The translations under genes and the position numbers were made by a program. A stretch of 64,000 nt of DNA from Xenorhabdus griffiniae (GTDB lineage: Bacteria > Pseudomonadota > Gammaproteobacteria > Enterobacterales > Enterobacteriaceae): positions 1,426,001 to 1,490,000 of the forward strand of contig NZ_CP147737.1 in NCBI RefSeq assembly GCF_037265215.1, given 5' to 3'. Under the pieces are notes generated by a model. The model was not told where the DNA came from and searched no databases. It was given only the letters and a program-made list of their open reading frames with translations. This document shows, in pieces, positions 26,120 to 36,406 of the stretch. Position 1 is the first letter of the stretch, and each line of letters begins with the position of its first letter.

Positions 26120-27004
26120 TTACTGAGGCCACTTCATTTCGCCTTTTAATACCTTAGCACTGAGTTCAAGGCTGGATTCATCAGCCAAATCTGGATAGTG
26201 TTTTTTCATGGCTGCAATCAGTGCATTGGAATCTTTTGCTTTCGGTAACTCTTTTTCCAGTGTGGTCAGATAATTCTGGGTAAAAGTCACTGAGTCCAAT
26301 GTCATTGATGAATTCCCTAAATAGTGGCCTGGTACAACAGTTTTAGGTTGCAGGCTCTTGATGCGATCCAATGTTTGTTGCCAATGCTGGCGTGATGCTT
26401 TGGTCTGGGTATCTGCAATCCATACATGGATATTGTCAGAAACAGTCACACCACCCACAACGGCTTTTAATTTAGGAACCCAGACAAAAGTACGATCTGC
26501 GGCTGGGCCATCTAAACCTTCAACAATCAGTTTTTCACCATCGACAGTGAAGGTGTTTCCTTCCAGTGGTTCTGGTACGACGATCTTTTTGGGAGCCTGA
26601 TCTGCAAGAATTCCACCCCAATAAGCCAGCTTACCATCTTTGGTTTCATTGATCGCTTTGATGGTTTCTGGTGATGCGATAACTTTGGCATCAGGGAATG
26701 CTTCGGTGATCACATCAAGGCCAAAATAAAAATCAGGATCGGATTGGCTGATATAGATCGTTGTCAATTTTTTGCCTGTTTGCTGGATCATTTTTACCAG
26801 CTCTTGTGCATCATTTTTCTTAAATTGGGCATCAATCAGGACAACTTCATGATCACCACTGATAATTTCGGAAGAAACAGGAAAGACGCCTCTTTCACCT
26901 GGGTTGTAGATATCCAATTTTAGATCGGTTGCTTGAGCCAGTGATGCCATCCCCAAGGAGAGTGTCGCTGCCAGAGCGATGTTGAATGTTGTTTTGCGAG
27001 CCAT
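26120..27004 (-). CDS. Periplasmic MBL-fold protein with substituted metal ligands
   Basis: A 294-residue exported protein with a signal peptide ending at about AQA-T (residue 25) and a metallo-beta-lactamase fold like the Vmh-type exported hydrolases. The position of the HxHxDH motif reads SQSDPDFYFG, so two His are Gln and Asp and the third is Phe; only the Asp remains. VVPGHYLGN keeps a His further on, and GGVTVSDNIHVWIAD matches the second metal region. Activity may be altered or lost; related proteins with similar substitutions are common in this branch, so this is not a fresh mutation. Divergent from a LysR gene 140 bp away. The substrate is not known. Confidence 0.78.
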   Translation of the reverse strand: MARKTTFNIALAATLSLGMASLAQATDLKLDIYNPGERGVFPVSSEIISGDHEVVLIDAQFKKNDAQELVKMIQQTGKKLTTIYISQSDPDFYFGLDVITEAFPDAKVIASPETIKAINETKDGKLAYWGGILADQAPKKIVVPEPLEGNTFTVDGEKLIVEGLDGPAADRTFVWVPKLKAVVGGVTVSDNIHVWIADTQTKASRQHWQQTLDRIKSLQPKTVVPGHYLGNSSMTLDSVTFTQNYLTTLEKELPKAKDSNALIAAMKKHYPDLADESSLELSAKVLKGEMKWPQ

Positions 27005-27144
27005 CGTCGAATTCCTATAGCAAAAAGTTTATATGCTTGAATGGCGTGTATAATAAGTTGCATATTTCGATTTAAAAACCCCATAACTAGCAACTATTTG
27101 TTGCATAAATCGAGCTAATTAGGGCAAAAAACAGGTTGACCGAA

Positions 27145-28059
27145 ATGGATAGGATCACCGCAACACAAGTGTTTATTGCGATTGTTGAACAGGGTAGCCT
27201 GATTGCAGCAGCGGAACGGTTGGATATGTCGAGGGCAATGGTATCGCGATATTTGGCTGAAATGGAAAAGTGGGCAGGAGTTCGCTTATTACATCGTACA
27301 ACACGTAAAATTGGCCTGACTTCGGCAGGTGAGAGTGTTTATCAACGTAGCCTTAAATTAATGGAATTGACGGAAGGAATACCTGTACAGCAATCTTTGG
27401 AAACACAAACCTTGAAGGGATTGTTGCGAGTGAGTTGTTCCCAGTCATTGGGCGTTAGTGCGCTGGCAGTTGCTATTCCTGAATTTATGCGGGTATATCC
27501 GCACATTGCCGTCAATCTGCAAATGGATAATAAAGCCGTCAATTTAATAGAAGAACGCATTGATTTGGCGATCCGTATTACCAATAATTTGGAGCCAAAT
27601 CTGATCGCTCGCCCATTATCGACTTGCCATTCCATTGTTTGTGCTGCGCCGTCTTATTTAGCAGGAAAATCTATTCCCAACAATCCTATGGATTTAACAG
27701 CACATAACTGCCTGAACTATAACTTTTTCGGCAAGAGTTTATGGGTATTTGAAAAACAGCATGAACACTATTCAGTCCCTGTCAGTGGTACGCTAAGTGC
27801 CAATGAATCTACTGTATTAATGGAAGCTGCTTTGCAGGGAGCTGGAATTACAATGCAGCCTTACTATTCTGTTTCTTCTTATTTGGTGTCAGGGCAATTA
27901 GTTGAGTTGCTACCTGATTACCAACCCCAGGCTATGGGGATCTATGGCATTTATACCAGCCGCCAGAATATGCCAGCGACTTTGCGTGCACTGTTAGATT
28001 TTCTGGTGGATTGGTTTGCTACATCACCCCATTGGCAGCAATTAATGTTGAAACGCTAA
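27145..28059 (+). CDS. LysR-family regulator divergent from the MBL gene
   Basis: A 304-residue regulator with a winged helix (SLIAAAERLDMSRAMVSRYL, about residues 20-40), the LLHRTTRKIGLT linker and a periplasmic-binding-like effector domain. ATG 27145 has AGG at 27133-27135; the TTG at 27136 is less likely. It is transcribed away from the MBL gene and probably controls it. Its 3' end overlaps lysR by 18 bases in convergent orientation, so antisense interference is possible. Confidence 0.9.
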   Translation: MDRITATQVFIAIVEQGSLIAAAERLDMSRAMVSRYLAEMEKWAGVRLLHRTTRKIGLTSAGESVYQRSLKLMELTEGIPVQQSLETQTLKGLLRVSCSQSLGVSALAVAIPEFMRVYPHIAVNLQMDNKAVNLIEERIDLAIRITNNLEPNLIARPLSTCHSIVCAAPSYLAGKSIPNNPMDLTAHNCLNYNFFGKSLWVFEKQHEHYSVPVSGTLSANESTVLMEAALQGAGITMQPYYSVSSYLVSGQLVELLPDYQPQAMGIYGIYTSRQNMPATLRALLDFLVDWFATSPHWQQLMLKR

Positions 28060-28971
28060 TGCCAGTTTTTCGGCAAATAGAGCAGCCTGTTGTTTTAGAT
28101 GTGTAATGAAAGCCTCTACAGGCTCTGAGGAGGGGCGATGTATGGGTTTGATTAAACTGACTGTAAATGGAATGTCGATACTGAATGGCCGAATGCAAAT
28201 GGTTGTACTGTTCTCTAAATAATCCAATGCAGTGAGCGGGTTTACGATAGACAGGCCAATACCTTCGTTAATCATGGCACAAATTGAAGCTGCGCTATGG
28301 GTTTCCATTACTATCTTGCGATTGATTTGATGCTCCGTAAAGATTGTATCAATCAGTTGCCTGTAACTGTCTGTGATCGAGAGGCTGATAAATTTTTGAT
28401 TGTGAAAATCTGCTGGCGTTAGTTGTGATTTTTGACTGAGCGGATGATTAATGGGTAAGACACAAACTTCATTTAAGGTGATCAACGTTTCTCGTTCAGT
28501 ACCTGCCGGCGCCTGCAAATGTTCGGTTAAGCCAATATCATGACGCTGTGCTGAAAGCCATTCTTCCAAAAGGGGAGATTCTTGTGGAACGATGATCAAT
28601 CTGGCTTCAGGATAGTGTTCGATAAAACTGCAACAGGCTTTTGGCAGCAGAGATTGGGAGAACATTGGCAGGCAAGCGATGGATAACTGCGCCTGTTCAA
28701 ATTGTCGGATACTGTCAGCCGCATTAATTATTCTTTCCAGTCCATAATAAGAGCGTTGCACCTCTTCGAATAGACGTAATCCTTGCGCGGTGGGAAACAG
28801 ACGCCCTTTGATGCGATCAAACAATTTCAGTTTCAGTAATTGTTCAAGGCGTGCAAGTTCACGGCTGACGGTGGGTTGGGAGGTTTTCAGTAGTAATGCT
28901 GCATCAGTCAGGTTGTTAGTGGTCATTACAGCATGAAAAATTTCAATATGTCGCCATGAACAGGAATGCAT
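28042..28971 (-). CDS. lysR: LysR, activator of lysA
   Basis: A 309-residue founding-type LysR protein. The helix-turn-helix reads LTDAALLLKTSQPTVSRELARLE in two parts, and SIACLPMFSQSLLP, VPQESPLLEEWLSAQRHD and ETHSAASICAM match E. coli LysR closely. Known role: it activates lysA in response to diaminopimelate and lysine and represses itself. Divergent from lysA over 135 bp, the classical arrangement. Confidence 0.95.
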   Translation of the reverse strand: MHSCSWRHIEIFHAVMTTNNLTDAALLLKTSQPTVSRELARLEQLLKLKLFDRIKGRLFPTAQGLRLFEEVQRSYYGLERIINAADSIRQFEQAQLSIACLPMFSQSLLPKACCSFIEHYPEARLIIVPQESPLLEEWLSAQRHDIGLTEHLQAPAGTERETLITLNEVCVLPINHPLSQKSQLTPADFHNQKFISLSITDSYRQLIDTIFTEHQINRKIVMETHSAASICAMINEGIGLSIVNPLTALDYLENSTTICIRPFSIDIPFTVSLIKPIHRPSSEPVEAFITHLKQQAALFAEKLALAFQH

Positions 28972-29106
28972 AGATTTGTCTCTTTGGGTGAAAAGTAGTC
29001 ATTACCATATCACAAATGAATAGATTATGGCTAAATGGATATTTTTCTTCCTGCCTGATTATTGCCAATAATGAAGGATCTGCTGATTTTATGAGACGAC
29101 ACTGCA

Positions 29107-30369
29107 ATGACTATATCGACTTTTACTTATGGCTCAGAGGGACATTTTACCCCTGATAATTTACTCCGTTTACCTATGCAGTATGGAACACCATTGTGGG
29201 TTTATGATGGCGATAACATCATCAAGCAAATCAAAAAATTAAAACCGTTTGATGTTATTCGGTTCGCACAGAAAGCGTGTTCCAATACCCATATTTTACG
29301 CTTGATAAGAGAGCAGGGCGTGAAAGTTGATGCAGTGTCATTGGGAGAAATCGAGCGGGCGCTCTATGCCGGTTTTCAGCCTGGTCGCGATAAATCAGAA
29401 ATTGTATTCACTGCGGATGTGATCGATGAGGCAACCTTGTCGCGTGTTATTGAACTGGATATTCCGGTCAATGCCGGTTCTATTGATATGCTGGCACAGA
29501 TAGGTGAACGTCAGTCTGGACATCCGGTTTGGTTACGCATTAATCCCGGATTTGGGCATGGGCATAGCCAAAAGACCAATACTGGCGGCGAAAATAGCAA
29601 ACATGGGATCTGGTTTCAGGATCTTCCTCTGGCAATTGTAAAAATTCATCAATATGGTTTGAAATTAGTGGGACTGCATATGCACATTGGTTCAGGGGTG
29701 GATTATCAGCATCTTGCCAATGTCTGTAATGCTATGGTAGAGCAGGTCATGCTATGCGGGGAGGATATTCAAGCCATTTCCGCAGGCGGTGGCTTATCCA
29801 TTCCTTATCAGGAGGGTGAAGAATCAGTCGATACCGAACACTATTACAGCTTGTGGCATGAGGCTCGCCAGCGTATTGAACAGCATTTGGGGCATCATGT
29901 TGAGCTGGAAATCGAACCTGGCCGTTTTCTGGTGGCGGAATCTGGGATCTTGATGGCGGAAGTACGGGCAGTTAAATCTATGGGCAATCGGCGTTATGTG
30001 CTGGTAGATGCGGGTTTCAATGACTTAATGCGTCCGGCAATGTATGGCAGTTATCACCCTATTTCTGTATTGTCGGTAAACGCGCTGCCGGAAACCACAT
30101 CGTTAGAAACTATCGTCGCGGGACCGTTATGTGAATCAGGCGATGTGTTTACACAGTTGGAAGGTGGAGAGGTTGTATCACGCATGTTGCCCCCTGTTAG
30201 TGTTGGGGATTATCTAATTTTTCACCATACCGGCGCTTATGGTGCTTCTATGTCTTCAAATTATAATAGTCGCCCTTTGATCCCTGAAATTTTGTTTACT
30301 CAGGGAGAGGCGCGTTTGATCCGCCGTCGCCAGACAATCGAAGAGTTGTTATCGCTTGAGTCCATTTAA
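29107..30369 (+). CDS. lysA: Diaminopimelate decarboxylase
   Basis: A 420-residue PLP-dependent fold-type III decarboxylase that makes lysine from meso-diaminopimelate. The PLP Lys is in DVIRFAQKACSN. GLHMHIGSG, ISAGGGLSIPY, EPGRFLVAESG and GPLCESGDVF are the PLP- and substrate-binding motifs. The length equals E. coli LysA (420). Divergent from its activator lysR. Confidence 0.97.
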   Translation: MTISTFTYGSEGHFTPDNLLRLPMQYGTPLWVYDGDNIIKQIKKLKPFDVIRFAQKACSNTHILRLIREQGVKVDAVSLGEIERALYAGFQPGRDKSEIVFTADVIDEATLSRVIELDIPVNAGSIDMLAQIGERQSGHPVWLRINPGFGHGHSQKTNTGGENSKHGIWFQDLPLAIVKIHQYGLKLVGLHMHIGSGVDYQHLANVCNAMVEQVMLCGEDIQAISAGGGLSIPYQEGEESVDTEHYYSLWHEARQRIEQHLGHHVELEIEPGRFLVAESGILMAEVRAVKSMGNRRYVLVDAGFNDLMRPAMYGSYHPISVLSVNALPETTSLETIVAGPLCESGDVFTQLEGGEVVSRMLPPVSVGDYLIFHHTGAYGASMSSNYNSRPLIPEILFTQGEARLIRRRQTIEELLSLESI

Positions 30370-30371
30370 AT

Positions 30372-30402
30372 AAAAAACGGGGCGTTGTTGCCCCGTTTCT
30401 TC
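30372..30402. terminator. Bidirectional terminator between lysA and fadE
   Basis: AAACGGGGC (30375-30383) pairs with GCCCCGTTT (30390-30398) around GTTGTT, with A-run and T-rich flanks, between two converging genes. Confidence 0.85.
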
Positions 30403-30411
30403 TGGTCAGCA

Positions 30412-32859
30412 TCAGGCGGCTTTATCTTGACGCTGACTTTCAGGCTTTTTTGCTGCATGGGGTACAGCAAATGCATCCGGCTCAAATTCATCGACATTGA
30501 TTGAACGCAATCGGCTGATTTCGGCACGTTTCAGGATCTCTGCTTCTTCCTGAGTGATTTTGTTTTCAGCCAGAGCCTGTTCAGCTAATTTATCCAGACG
30601 GGTGAAGCTCAGTGTCTTACCTGCTTCGCGGCTCAAGCGAACATGGATTGGCTCTGCGGCGATGATATCGTGCAATGCTTCTTCCAGTAACCCGTGAGGG
30701 TTATGTTTGCTTGGTGTCAGATATTGCCCACGTCCAATCCGGCTACGAGTTGCGGAAGGAGTCTGTAATATCTGAGCCAGTTTGTGATCCAATTTATCGG
30801 ATGGTGCAGTATGTACACGTCCCAATGGGAAAATAATCAATCGCATCAAACCTGCAACCAAACGATTAGGGAAATTGCGTAGCAAGTCATTCATAGCATG
30901 TTCAGCCTGATTCAGGCTATCTTCTACTGCCCATTGCACCAATGGGAAATCTTCTTTCTGGCGTCCTTCGTCTTCATAGCGTTTCAACGTGGCAGAAGCC
31001 AGGAAGATTTGACTCAGAATGTCCCCCAGACGCGCTGAAATGCGTTCACGGCGTTTCAGGCTGCCTCCCAATACGCCCATTGAAACATCAGAGAGCAGGG
31101 CAAGGTTGGCGCTTAAGCGGTTGATTTGTTGGTAGTAACGGCGAGTTGCATCATTGACTGGTGAACGGCTGGTTCTGCCTTTGGTGATACCAAGCCACAG
31201 GCTGCGCAGCGTGTTACTGGCAACATGGCCTAAGTGACCAAACAGCGCCTTGTCAAAGTGTTTCACATTGTTGCTTTCTGCGGCGGCAATTTCAGCCAGT
31301 ACATAAGGATGGCAACGGATTGCACCCTGACCAAAGATGATCATGCTGCGGGTCAGGATATTCGCACCTTCAACGGTGATAGCAATGGGTGCCCCTTGAT
31401 AACCGCGAGCAAGGAAGTTAGAGGGTCCAAGACAGATACCTTTGCCGCCAGCGATATCCATCGCATCAATAATGGAACGTTGGCCTCTGTGCGTACAATG
31501 GTATTTCACGATAGCAGACAGAACTGAAGGTTTTTCGCCCAACATGATACCACTGGTGATCATGGTTGCAGCCGCATCCATCACGTAAGCATTACCCGCG
31601 ATACGTGCCAATGGTTCTTCGATACCTTCCATTTTACCGATAGGCAACTTGAATTGACGGCGAATATAGGAATAAGCACCGATTGCCATAGCTGCGCTTT
31701 TTAATCCCCCTGTTGCGTTGGATGGCAAGGTAATGCCACGACCAACAGACAGACATTCAACCAGCATACGCCAGCCTTGGCCTGCCATTTTAGGTCCACC
31801 AATGATGTAGTCGATAGGAACAAAAATATCTTTACCCCGCGTTGGGCCATTCTGGAATGGGATATTCAGAGGGAAATGGCGGTGACCAATTTCAACGCCC
31901 GGTGTATTGGTTGGGATTAAGGCACAGGTAATGCCCAATGATTCGGTATCACCCAGCAGATGATCAGGATCATACAGTTTAAATGCTAATCCCAGCACGG
32001 TGGCAATAGGAGCAAGGGTGATGTAACGCTTATTCCAGTTCAGGCGCATACCAAGCACTTGCTCGCCTTGCCATTCTCCCATACAGACAACACCCGTATC
32101 AGGAATAGCTCCTGCATCTGAACCGGCTTCTGGGCTGGTCAAAGCAAAGCAGGGGATCTCTTCACCACGGGCCAGACCAGGCAAATAACGTTTTTTCTGT
32201 TCGTCTGTGCCATAGTGTTGCAGCAATTCCCCCGGCCCCAGAGAGTTAGGTACGCCAACAGTAATTGCCAGAATACCCGATACACCAGCCAGTTTTTGCA
32301 ATACCTGAGATTGAGCATAAGCGGAAAATTCCAGACCACCATATTCTTTCTTGATGATCATGGCAAAGAAACGATGTTCTTTCAGGTAGGCCCAAAGCTC
32401 AGGTGGTAAGTCAGCCAGTTCGTGGGTGATTTGGAAATCATTTGCCATGCGGCAGGCTTCTTCTACCGGACCATCAATAAATGCTTGTTCCTCAGCAGTT
32501 AACTGTGGCTTTGGATAGTTATGCAGTTTTTGCCAGTCAGGGTTACCACGGAATAGATCGCCTTCCCACCATGTCGTTCCTGCATCAATGGCTTCTTTCT
32601 CTGTTTTGGACATGCTTGGCATAACCCTACGGAAGGCTTTTAGGCCAGGTGCAGAGAATAAAGATATACGTACAGGTGTAAAGACAAGAGGGAACAGGAC
32701 GATGACCAGTGGTAACAACAACCAATAACTCCAAAGGCCAGTTATACTCATAACGAACGTATAGGCAACAAGCAGCAAGCTGCTAAGCGTCAAGCTGACT
32801 TTGTGGTAACAAAGCCCGCCAATCAAGACTAAAAATAAGATAATGCTGAAAGCGGTCAT
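30412..32859 (-). CDS. fadE: Acyl-CoA dehydrogenase FadE
   Basis: An 815-residue membrane-associated acyl-CoA dehydrogenase, first step of beta-oxidation. Two to three hydrophobic helices occupy the first ~75 residues, then the dehydrogenase core with FAD-binding and [31 protein letters not shown] and [21 protein letters not shown]-terminal domain of about 300 residues is typical of FadE (E. coli 814). A FadR-like operator precedes the start. gmhA is divergent. Confidence 0.97.
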   Translation of the reverse strand: MTAFSIILFLVLIGGLCYHKVSLTLSSLLLVAYTFVMSITGLWSYWLLLPLVIVLFPLVFTPVRISLFSAPGLKAFRRVMPSMSKTEKEAIDAGTTWWEGDLFRGNPDWQKLHNYPKPQLTAEEQAFIDGPVEEACRMANDFQITHELADLPPELWAYLKEHRFFAMIIKKEYGGLEFSAYAQSQVLQKLAGVSGILAITVGVPNSLGPGELLQHYGTDEQKKRYLPGLARGEEIPCFALTSPEAGSDAGAIPDTGVVCMGEWQGEQVLGMRLNWNKRYITLAPIATVLGLAFKLYDPDHLLGDTESLGITCALIPTNTPGVEIGHRHFPLNIPFQNGPTRGKDIFVPIDYIIGGPKMAGQGWRMLVECLSVGRGITLPSNATGGLKSAAMAIGAYSYIRRQFKLPIGKMEGIEEPLARIAGNAYVMDAAATMITSGIMLGEKPSVLSAIVKYHCTHRGQRSIIDAMDIAGGKGICLGPSNFLARGYQGAPIAITVEGANILTRSMIIFGQGAIRCHPYVLAEIAAAESNNVKHFDKALFGHLGHVASNTLRSLWLGITKGRTSRSPVNDATRRYYQQINRLSANLALLSDVSMGVLGGSLKRRERISARLGDILSQIFLASATLKRYEDEGRQKEDFPLVQWAVEDSLNQAEHAMNDLLRNFPNRLVAGLMRLIIFPLGRVHTAPSDKLDHKLAQILQTPSATRSRIGRGQYLTPSKHNPHGLLEEALHDIIAAEPIHVRLSREAGKTLSFTRLDKLAEQALAENKITQEEAEILKRAEISRLRSINVDEFEPDAFAVPHAAKKPESQRQDKAA

Positions 32860-32892
32860 AGTAAAACTCCTGTAAATCTCAGGTTGAGTTGT

Positions 32893-32909
32893 CAGAGGTC
32901 TGACCTGTT
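32893..32909. promoter_or_regulatory. FadR-like operator upstream of fadE
   Basis: The core AGGTC-T-GACCT is a perfect dyad and the right half GACCTGTT matches the FadR consensus. It lies 34-50 bases upstream of the fadE start, where FadR blocks transcription until long-chain acyl-CoA binds it. Confidence 0.7.
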
Positions 32910-33112
32910 GTGATGTCCTTCTTTTTTAGATGAGGAAAACGCATTTATCAATATATTTACATCTTAATTACAATCTAGCTCACAAAGTTGTGTTGGTTTT
33001 GCAAACGATAATTCTTTCAAGATGTGATGATATCTTCTTTCAGATAGGGGAATCCGTTACACTTGTTGGCTGACATTATTAATCCCGAAGACTTTTCAGG
33101 AGTATGAGTTCC

Positions 33113-33694
33113 ATGTATCAAGAACTGATCCGCAGTGAATTATCCGAAGCCGCAGATACGTTGGCTAACTTCCTTAATGATGATGCAAATATCGACGCCA
33201 TTCAAAAAGCGGCGGTTTTGCTGGCTGATTCATTCAAGGCTGGAGGAAAAGTGCTTTCCTGTGGTAATGGTGGCTCACATTGTGATGCCATGCATTTTGC
33301 GGAAGAATTGACAGGCCGCTACCGTGAAAATCGTCCGGGATATCCGGCCATTGCGATTTCTGATCCTAGCCACTTATCTTGCGTAAGCAATGACTTTGGT
33401 TATGACTATGTATTTTCCCGTTATGTTGAAGCGGTCGGTCAGAAAGGCGATGTCCTGCTGGGTATTTCAACTTCTGGAAACTCTGGCAACATCATTAAAG
33501 CCGTTGAAGCCGCCCGTGCCAAAGGTATGAAAGTCATTACACTGACTGGCAAGGATGGTGGAAAAATGGCAGGAACAGCAGATGTTGAAATTCGAGTACC
33601 ACATTTTGGTTATGCCGATCGTATTCAGGAGATCCACATTAAAGTCATTCATATCTTGATTCAATTGATTGAAAAAGAAATGGTAAAAGCCTGA
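33113..33694 (+). CDS. gmhA: Sedoheptulose-7-phosphate isomerase
   Basis: A 193-residue SIS-fold isomerase, first step of ADP-heptose for the LPS inner core. [20 protein letters not shown] carries the active site, and STSGNSGNI and [14 protein letters not shown] follow. ATG 33113 is 10 bases from CAGGAG; ATG 33104 is only 1 base away and too close. fadE-gmhA-yafJ is the E. coli order. yafK, next in E. coli, is absent here. Confidence 0.96.
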   Translation: MYQELIRSELSEAADTLANFLNDDANIDAIQKAAVLLADSFKAGGKVLSCGNGGSHCDAMHFAEELTGRYRENRPGYPAIAISDPSHLSCVSNDFGYDYVFSRYVEAVGQKGDVLLGISTSGNSGNIIKAVEAARAKGMKVITLTGKDGGKMAGTADVEIRVPHFGYADRIQEIHIKVIHILIQLIEKEMVKA

Positions 33695-33730
33695 TTGCTT
33701 TTCGTTAGGAATCGGCGTTAGGGGTAGGCA

Positions 33731-34498
33731 ATGTGTGAATTACTTGGCATGAGTGCCAACGTGCCAACAGATATCGTATTCAGTTTGAGTGGACTCATTC
33801 AGCGTGGCGGACATACCGGTCCACATAAGGATGGTTGGGGAGTTACTTTCTATGAGGGATTGGGATACCGGACGTTTAAAGATCACCAATCCAGTTGCTA
33901 TTCACCTGTAGCTCGATTTGTACAAGGCTATCCGATCAAATCAGAAGTGATTGTCGCCCATATTCGTCAGGCAAACAGTGGTAATGTTTCCTTGGTTAAT
34001 ACCCATCCCTTTACCCGTGAACTGTGGGGAAGGTATTGGACTTACGCCCACAATGGCCAACTTAAAGGATACAGTAAGTTGAAAACGGGTAATTACCGGC
34101 CGGTGGGTGAGACAGACAGTGAATGGGCATTTTGCTGGATATTGCATCAACTATCGTTGAAATATCCCAAGCGACCTTCCAATTGGTCTGCGGTGTTTAA
34201 ATTTATTGCTTCTCTGGCGGATCAACTGAGAAAGAAAGGTGTTTTCAATATGCTGTTGTCAGACGGGCAGTTCGTTATGGCTTACTGTTCGACGCAATTG
34301 CATTGGATTACTCGTCGTGCCCCTTTCGGCAGGGCTAAATTACTCGATCAGGATGTTGAAATCGATTTCCAGCAGCACACCCAGCCAGGGGATGTCGTAT
34401 CCGTGATTGCTACCCAACCTTTAACCGAAAATGAAGTTTGGCACCGTATTGAATCAGGTGACTATGCGCTATTTCATCTTGGAGAGAGAATAATTTGA
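33731..34498 (+). CDS. yafJ: Class II glutamine amidotransferase-like protein YafJ
   Basis: A 255-residue protein with the N-terminal nucleophile Cys2 (MCELLGMSAN) typical of class II amidotransferases after Met removal. GGHTGPHKDGWGV, HIRQANSG and YAHNGQL are the glutamine-binding motifs. No synthase domain is attached, so the acceptor and product are unknown. The length equals E. coli YafJ. Confidence 0.94.
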   Translation: MCELLGMSANVPTDIVFSLSGLIQRGGHTGPHKDGWGVTFYEGLGYRTFKDHQSSCYSPVARFVQGYPIKSEVIVAHIRQANSGNVSLVNTHPFTRELWGRYWTYAHNGQLKGYSKLKTGNYRPVGETDSEWAFCWILHQLSLKYPKRPSNWSAVFKFIASLADQLRKKGVFNMLLSDGQFVMAYCSTQLHWITRRAPFGRAKLLDQDVEIDFQQHTQPGDVVSVIATQPLTENEVWHRIESGDYALFHLGERII

Positions 34499-34542
34499 TT
34501 TGCGGTTCCAAAAGGGTGATTGGTTTTCTGTTTTTACATTAA

Positions 34543-34620
34543 TAACATATGGCCCGCCTATTACGTTAACTGTGGCAGGAATGCTATTTTGAGCAAATTA
34601 CGCATATAGGCGGGCTGTTA
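34543..34620. repeat. Long inverted repeat after yafJ
   Basis: GCCCGCCTAT (34552-34561) pairs with ATAGGCGGGC (34606-34615), and TAACA (34543-34547) with TGTTA (34616-34620) beyond a 4-base bulge, around a 44-base loop. It lies 45 bases after yafJ stop. There is no T-run. It may be a terminator-like or a small palindromic element. Confidence 0.5.
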
Positions 34621-34667
34621 TTGTTGCCAAAACAAGCCATCGTCGTTCTTTGATGGTGCCGCTTTCA

Positions 34668-34952
34668 TCAATTCCTGCCCGCATATCCTTTTGATTTATC
34701 GAACTCGTTGGAAAAACTCAAATTAATGGCGCGGTAATTAATTTTTGATTGAAAACCGCCCTGACGTAGAGAAAAGTGATAGAAACATTCGTCTTTATCG
34801 AATGGTTGACGGTTTAGCAGAGAAATTATTTTTATTTGCTTGAACTGTGTCACTTGATTAATCAGACAGTCAGTGGGGGAGGTGTTAGAATTACCCCGGC
34901 GAAAATTCAGAGAAACTTTGTAACGATTATCGGAGTGAATAACTTGAGACAT
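34668..34952 (-). CDS. Hypothetical 94-residue protein
   Basis: A frame of 94 residues in the 560-bp gap between yafJ and nqrA, on the minus strand. It is basic at the N-terminus (NRYKVSLNFRRG) and has no signal or helix. I recognise no family. A weak TTGAGC lies about 6 bases upstream of the ATG. It overlaps the region where the nqr promoter must be, so it may be chance or an antisense frame. The rest of the gap has nothing else identified. Confidence 0.3.
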   Translation of the reverse strand: MSQVIHSDNRYKVSLNFRRGNSNTSPTDCLINQVTQFKQIKIISLLNRQPFDKDECFYHFSLRQGGFQSKINYRAINLSFSNEFDKSKGYAGRN

Positions 34953-35059
34953 ATATTGCTCAAGGTTTTTTGTATTATTAGAGTCGCTGCATTACCTAAC
35001 GGCAATACCGCAAGGTAATCTGTAGTATATGATTTAACTGATAAACTTGTGCAAATCTT

Positions 35060-36403
35060 ATGATTAAAATTAAAAAAGGACTCGACCTCCCAATAGCAGG
35101 AGCGCCTGCCCAAGTTATAGAAGATGGTCCGGCAATTCGCCATGTTGCTTTACTCGGTGAAGAATATGTTGGAATGCGTCCTTCTATGCTGGTTAAGGAA
35201 GGTGAGCATGTCAAAAAAGGGCAAATTCTTTTTGAAGATAAGAAGAATCCAGGGGTTGTTTTCACTAGTCCCGCAAGCGGGAGAGTTGTCACTATTGGAC
35301 GTGGTGAACGTCGTGTTTTGCAATCCGTTGTTATTGAAGTGAATGGCGATGAGAAAGTCACATTTGATCGCTATGAACGTGCTGAACTTACTGGCTTAAG
35401 CCGTGAACAAGTAGAGAAAAATCTGCTGGCGTCAGGATTATGGACAGCGTTGCGTACACGTCCTTTCAGCCGTACCCCTGTTCCCGGTTCCACACCAAAG
35501 GCAATCTTTATTACGGCAATGGACACCCAGCCACTGGCTGCTGATCCACTCGTCGTTATCGCAACTCAGGAAGAGGCTTTTGTTGATGGTCTGAATGTTC
35601 TGTCAAGATTGACAGAGGGGAAAATCCACGTTTGCCACGGCGCTGGAAATATTCCAACAGTGGGAAATAACGCTCAAATCACCTATAACCAGTTTTCTGG
35701 CCCCCATCCAGCGGGTTTGGCAGGTACGCATATTCATTTTATTGAACCTGTTAGTGCTCAAAAAACGGTTTGGCATCTGGGTTATCAGGATGTCATTGCT
35801 ATCGGCAAATTGTTTACCACGGGTGAGCTTTATACTGATCGTGTGGTATCCCTGGCAGGGCCACAGGTTAAATCACCGCGCTTGATACGTACTCGGTTGG
35901 GGGCTGATTTGCTGGAATTGACGCAAAATCAGTTGCAAGAGGGCGAAAACCGTATTGTTTCTGGTTCCGTACTCTATGGTACAAAATCCGATGACGTTCG
36001 CCATTATCTTGGCCGCTTCCATACGTTAGTTTCTGTACTTGCTGAAGGGCGGGAAAAGGAGCTGTTTGGTTGGATTGCGCCGGGCGCGAATAAGTTCTCG
36101 ATTACCCGTACCACAATCGGCCACTTCCTGAAAAAGAAACGTTTTGCTTTCTCAACCACAACAAACGGTGGAGAACGTTCTATGGTGCCCATTGGCAACT
36201 ATGAGCGTGTCATGCCACTGGATATCATGGCAACTCATCTGCTGCGTGATTTGCTTGCAGGTGATACTGATAGCGCTCAGGCGCTGGGTTGTCTGGAGCT
36301 GGATGAAGAAGATTTGGCATTGTGTACCTATGTTTGTCCAGGCAAATATGAGTACGGTCCAGTACTGCGTGAAGTGCTGACTAAGATTGAGCTGGAAGGG
36401 TAA
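35060..36403 (+). CDS. nqrA: Na+-NQR subunit A
   Basis: A 447-residue cytoplasmic subunit of the Na+-translocating NADH:quinone oxidoreductase. This complex oxidises NADH, reduces quinone and exports sodium. NqrA has a barrel-sandwich N-terminus related to RnfC ([20 protein letters not shown]) and contributes to the quinone site, without cofactor motifs of its own. Start ATG 35060. First gene of a tight six-gene nqr operon. NqrA is present with the usual length (Vibrio 446). Confidence 0.96.
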   Translation: MIKIKKGLDLPIAGAPAQVIEDGPAIRHVALLGEEYVGMRPSMLVKEGEHVKKGQILFEDKKNPGVVFTSPASGRVVTIGRGERRVLQSVVIEVNGDEKVTFDRYERAELTGLSREQVEKNLLASGLWTALRTRPFSRTPVPGSTPKAIFITAMDTQPLAADPLVVIATQEEAFVDGLNVLSRLTEGKIHVCHGAGNIPTVGNNAQITYNQFSGPHPAGLAGTHIHFIEPVSAQKTVWHLGYQDVIAIGKLFTTGELYTDRVVSLAGPQVKSPRLIRTRLGADLLELTQNQLQEGENRIVSGSVLYGTKSDDVRHYLGRFHTLVSVLAEGREKELFGWIAPGANKFSITRTTIGHFLKKKRFAFSTTTNGGERSMVPIGNYERVMPLDIMATHLLRDLLAGDTDSAQALGCLELDEEDLALCTYVCPGKYEYGPVLREVLTKIELEG

Positions 36404-36406
36404 TTC

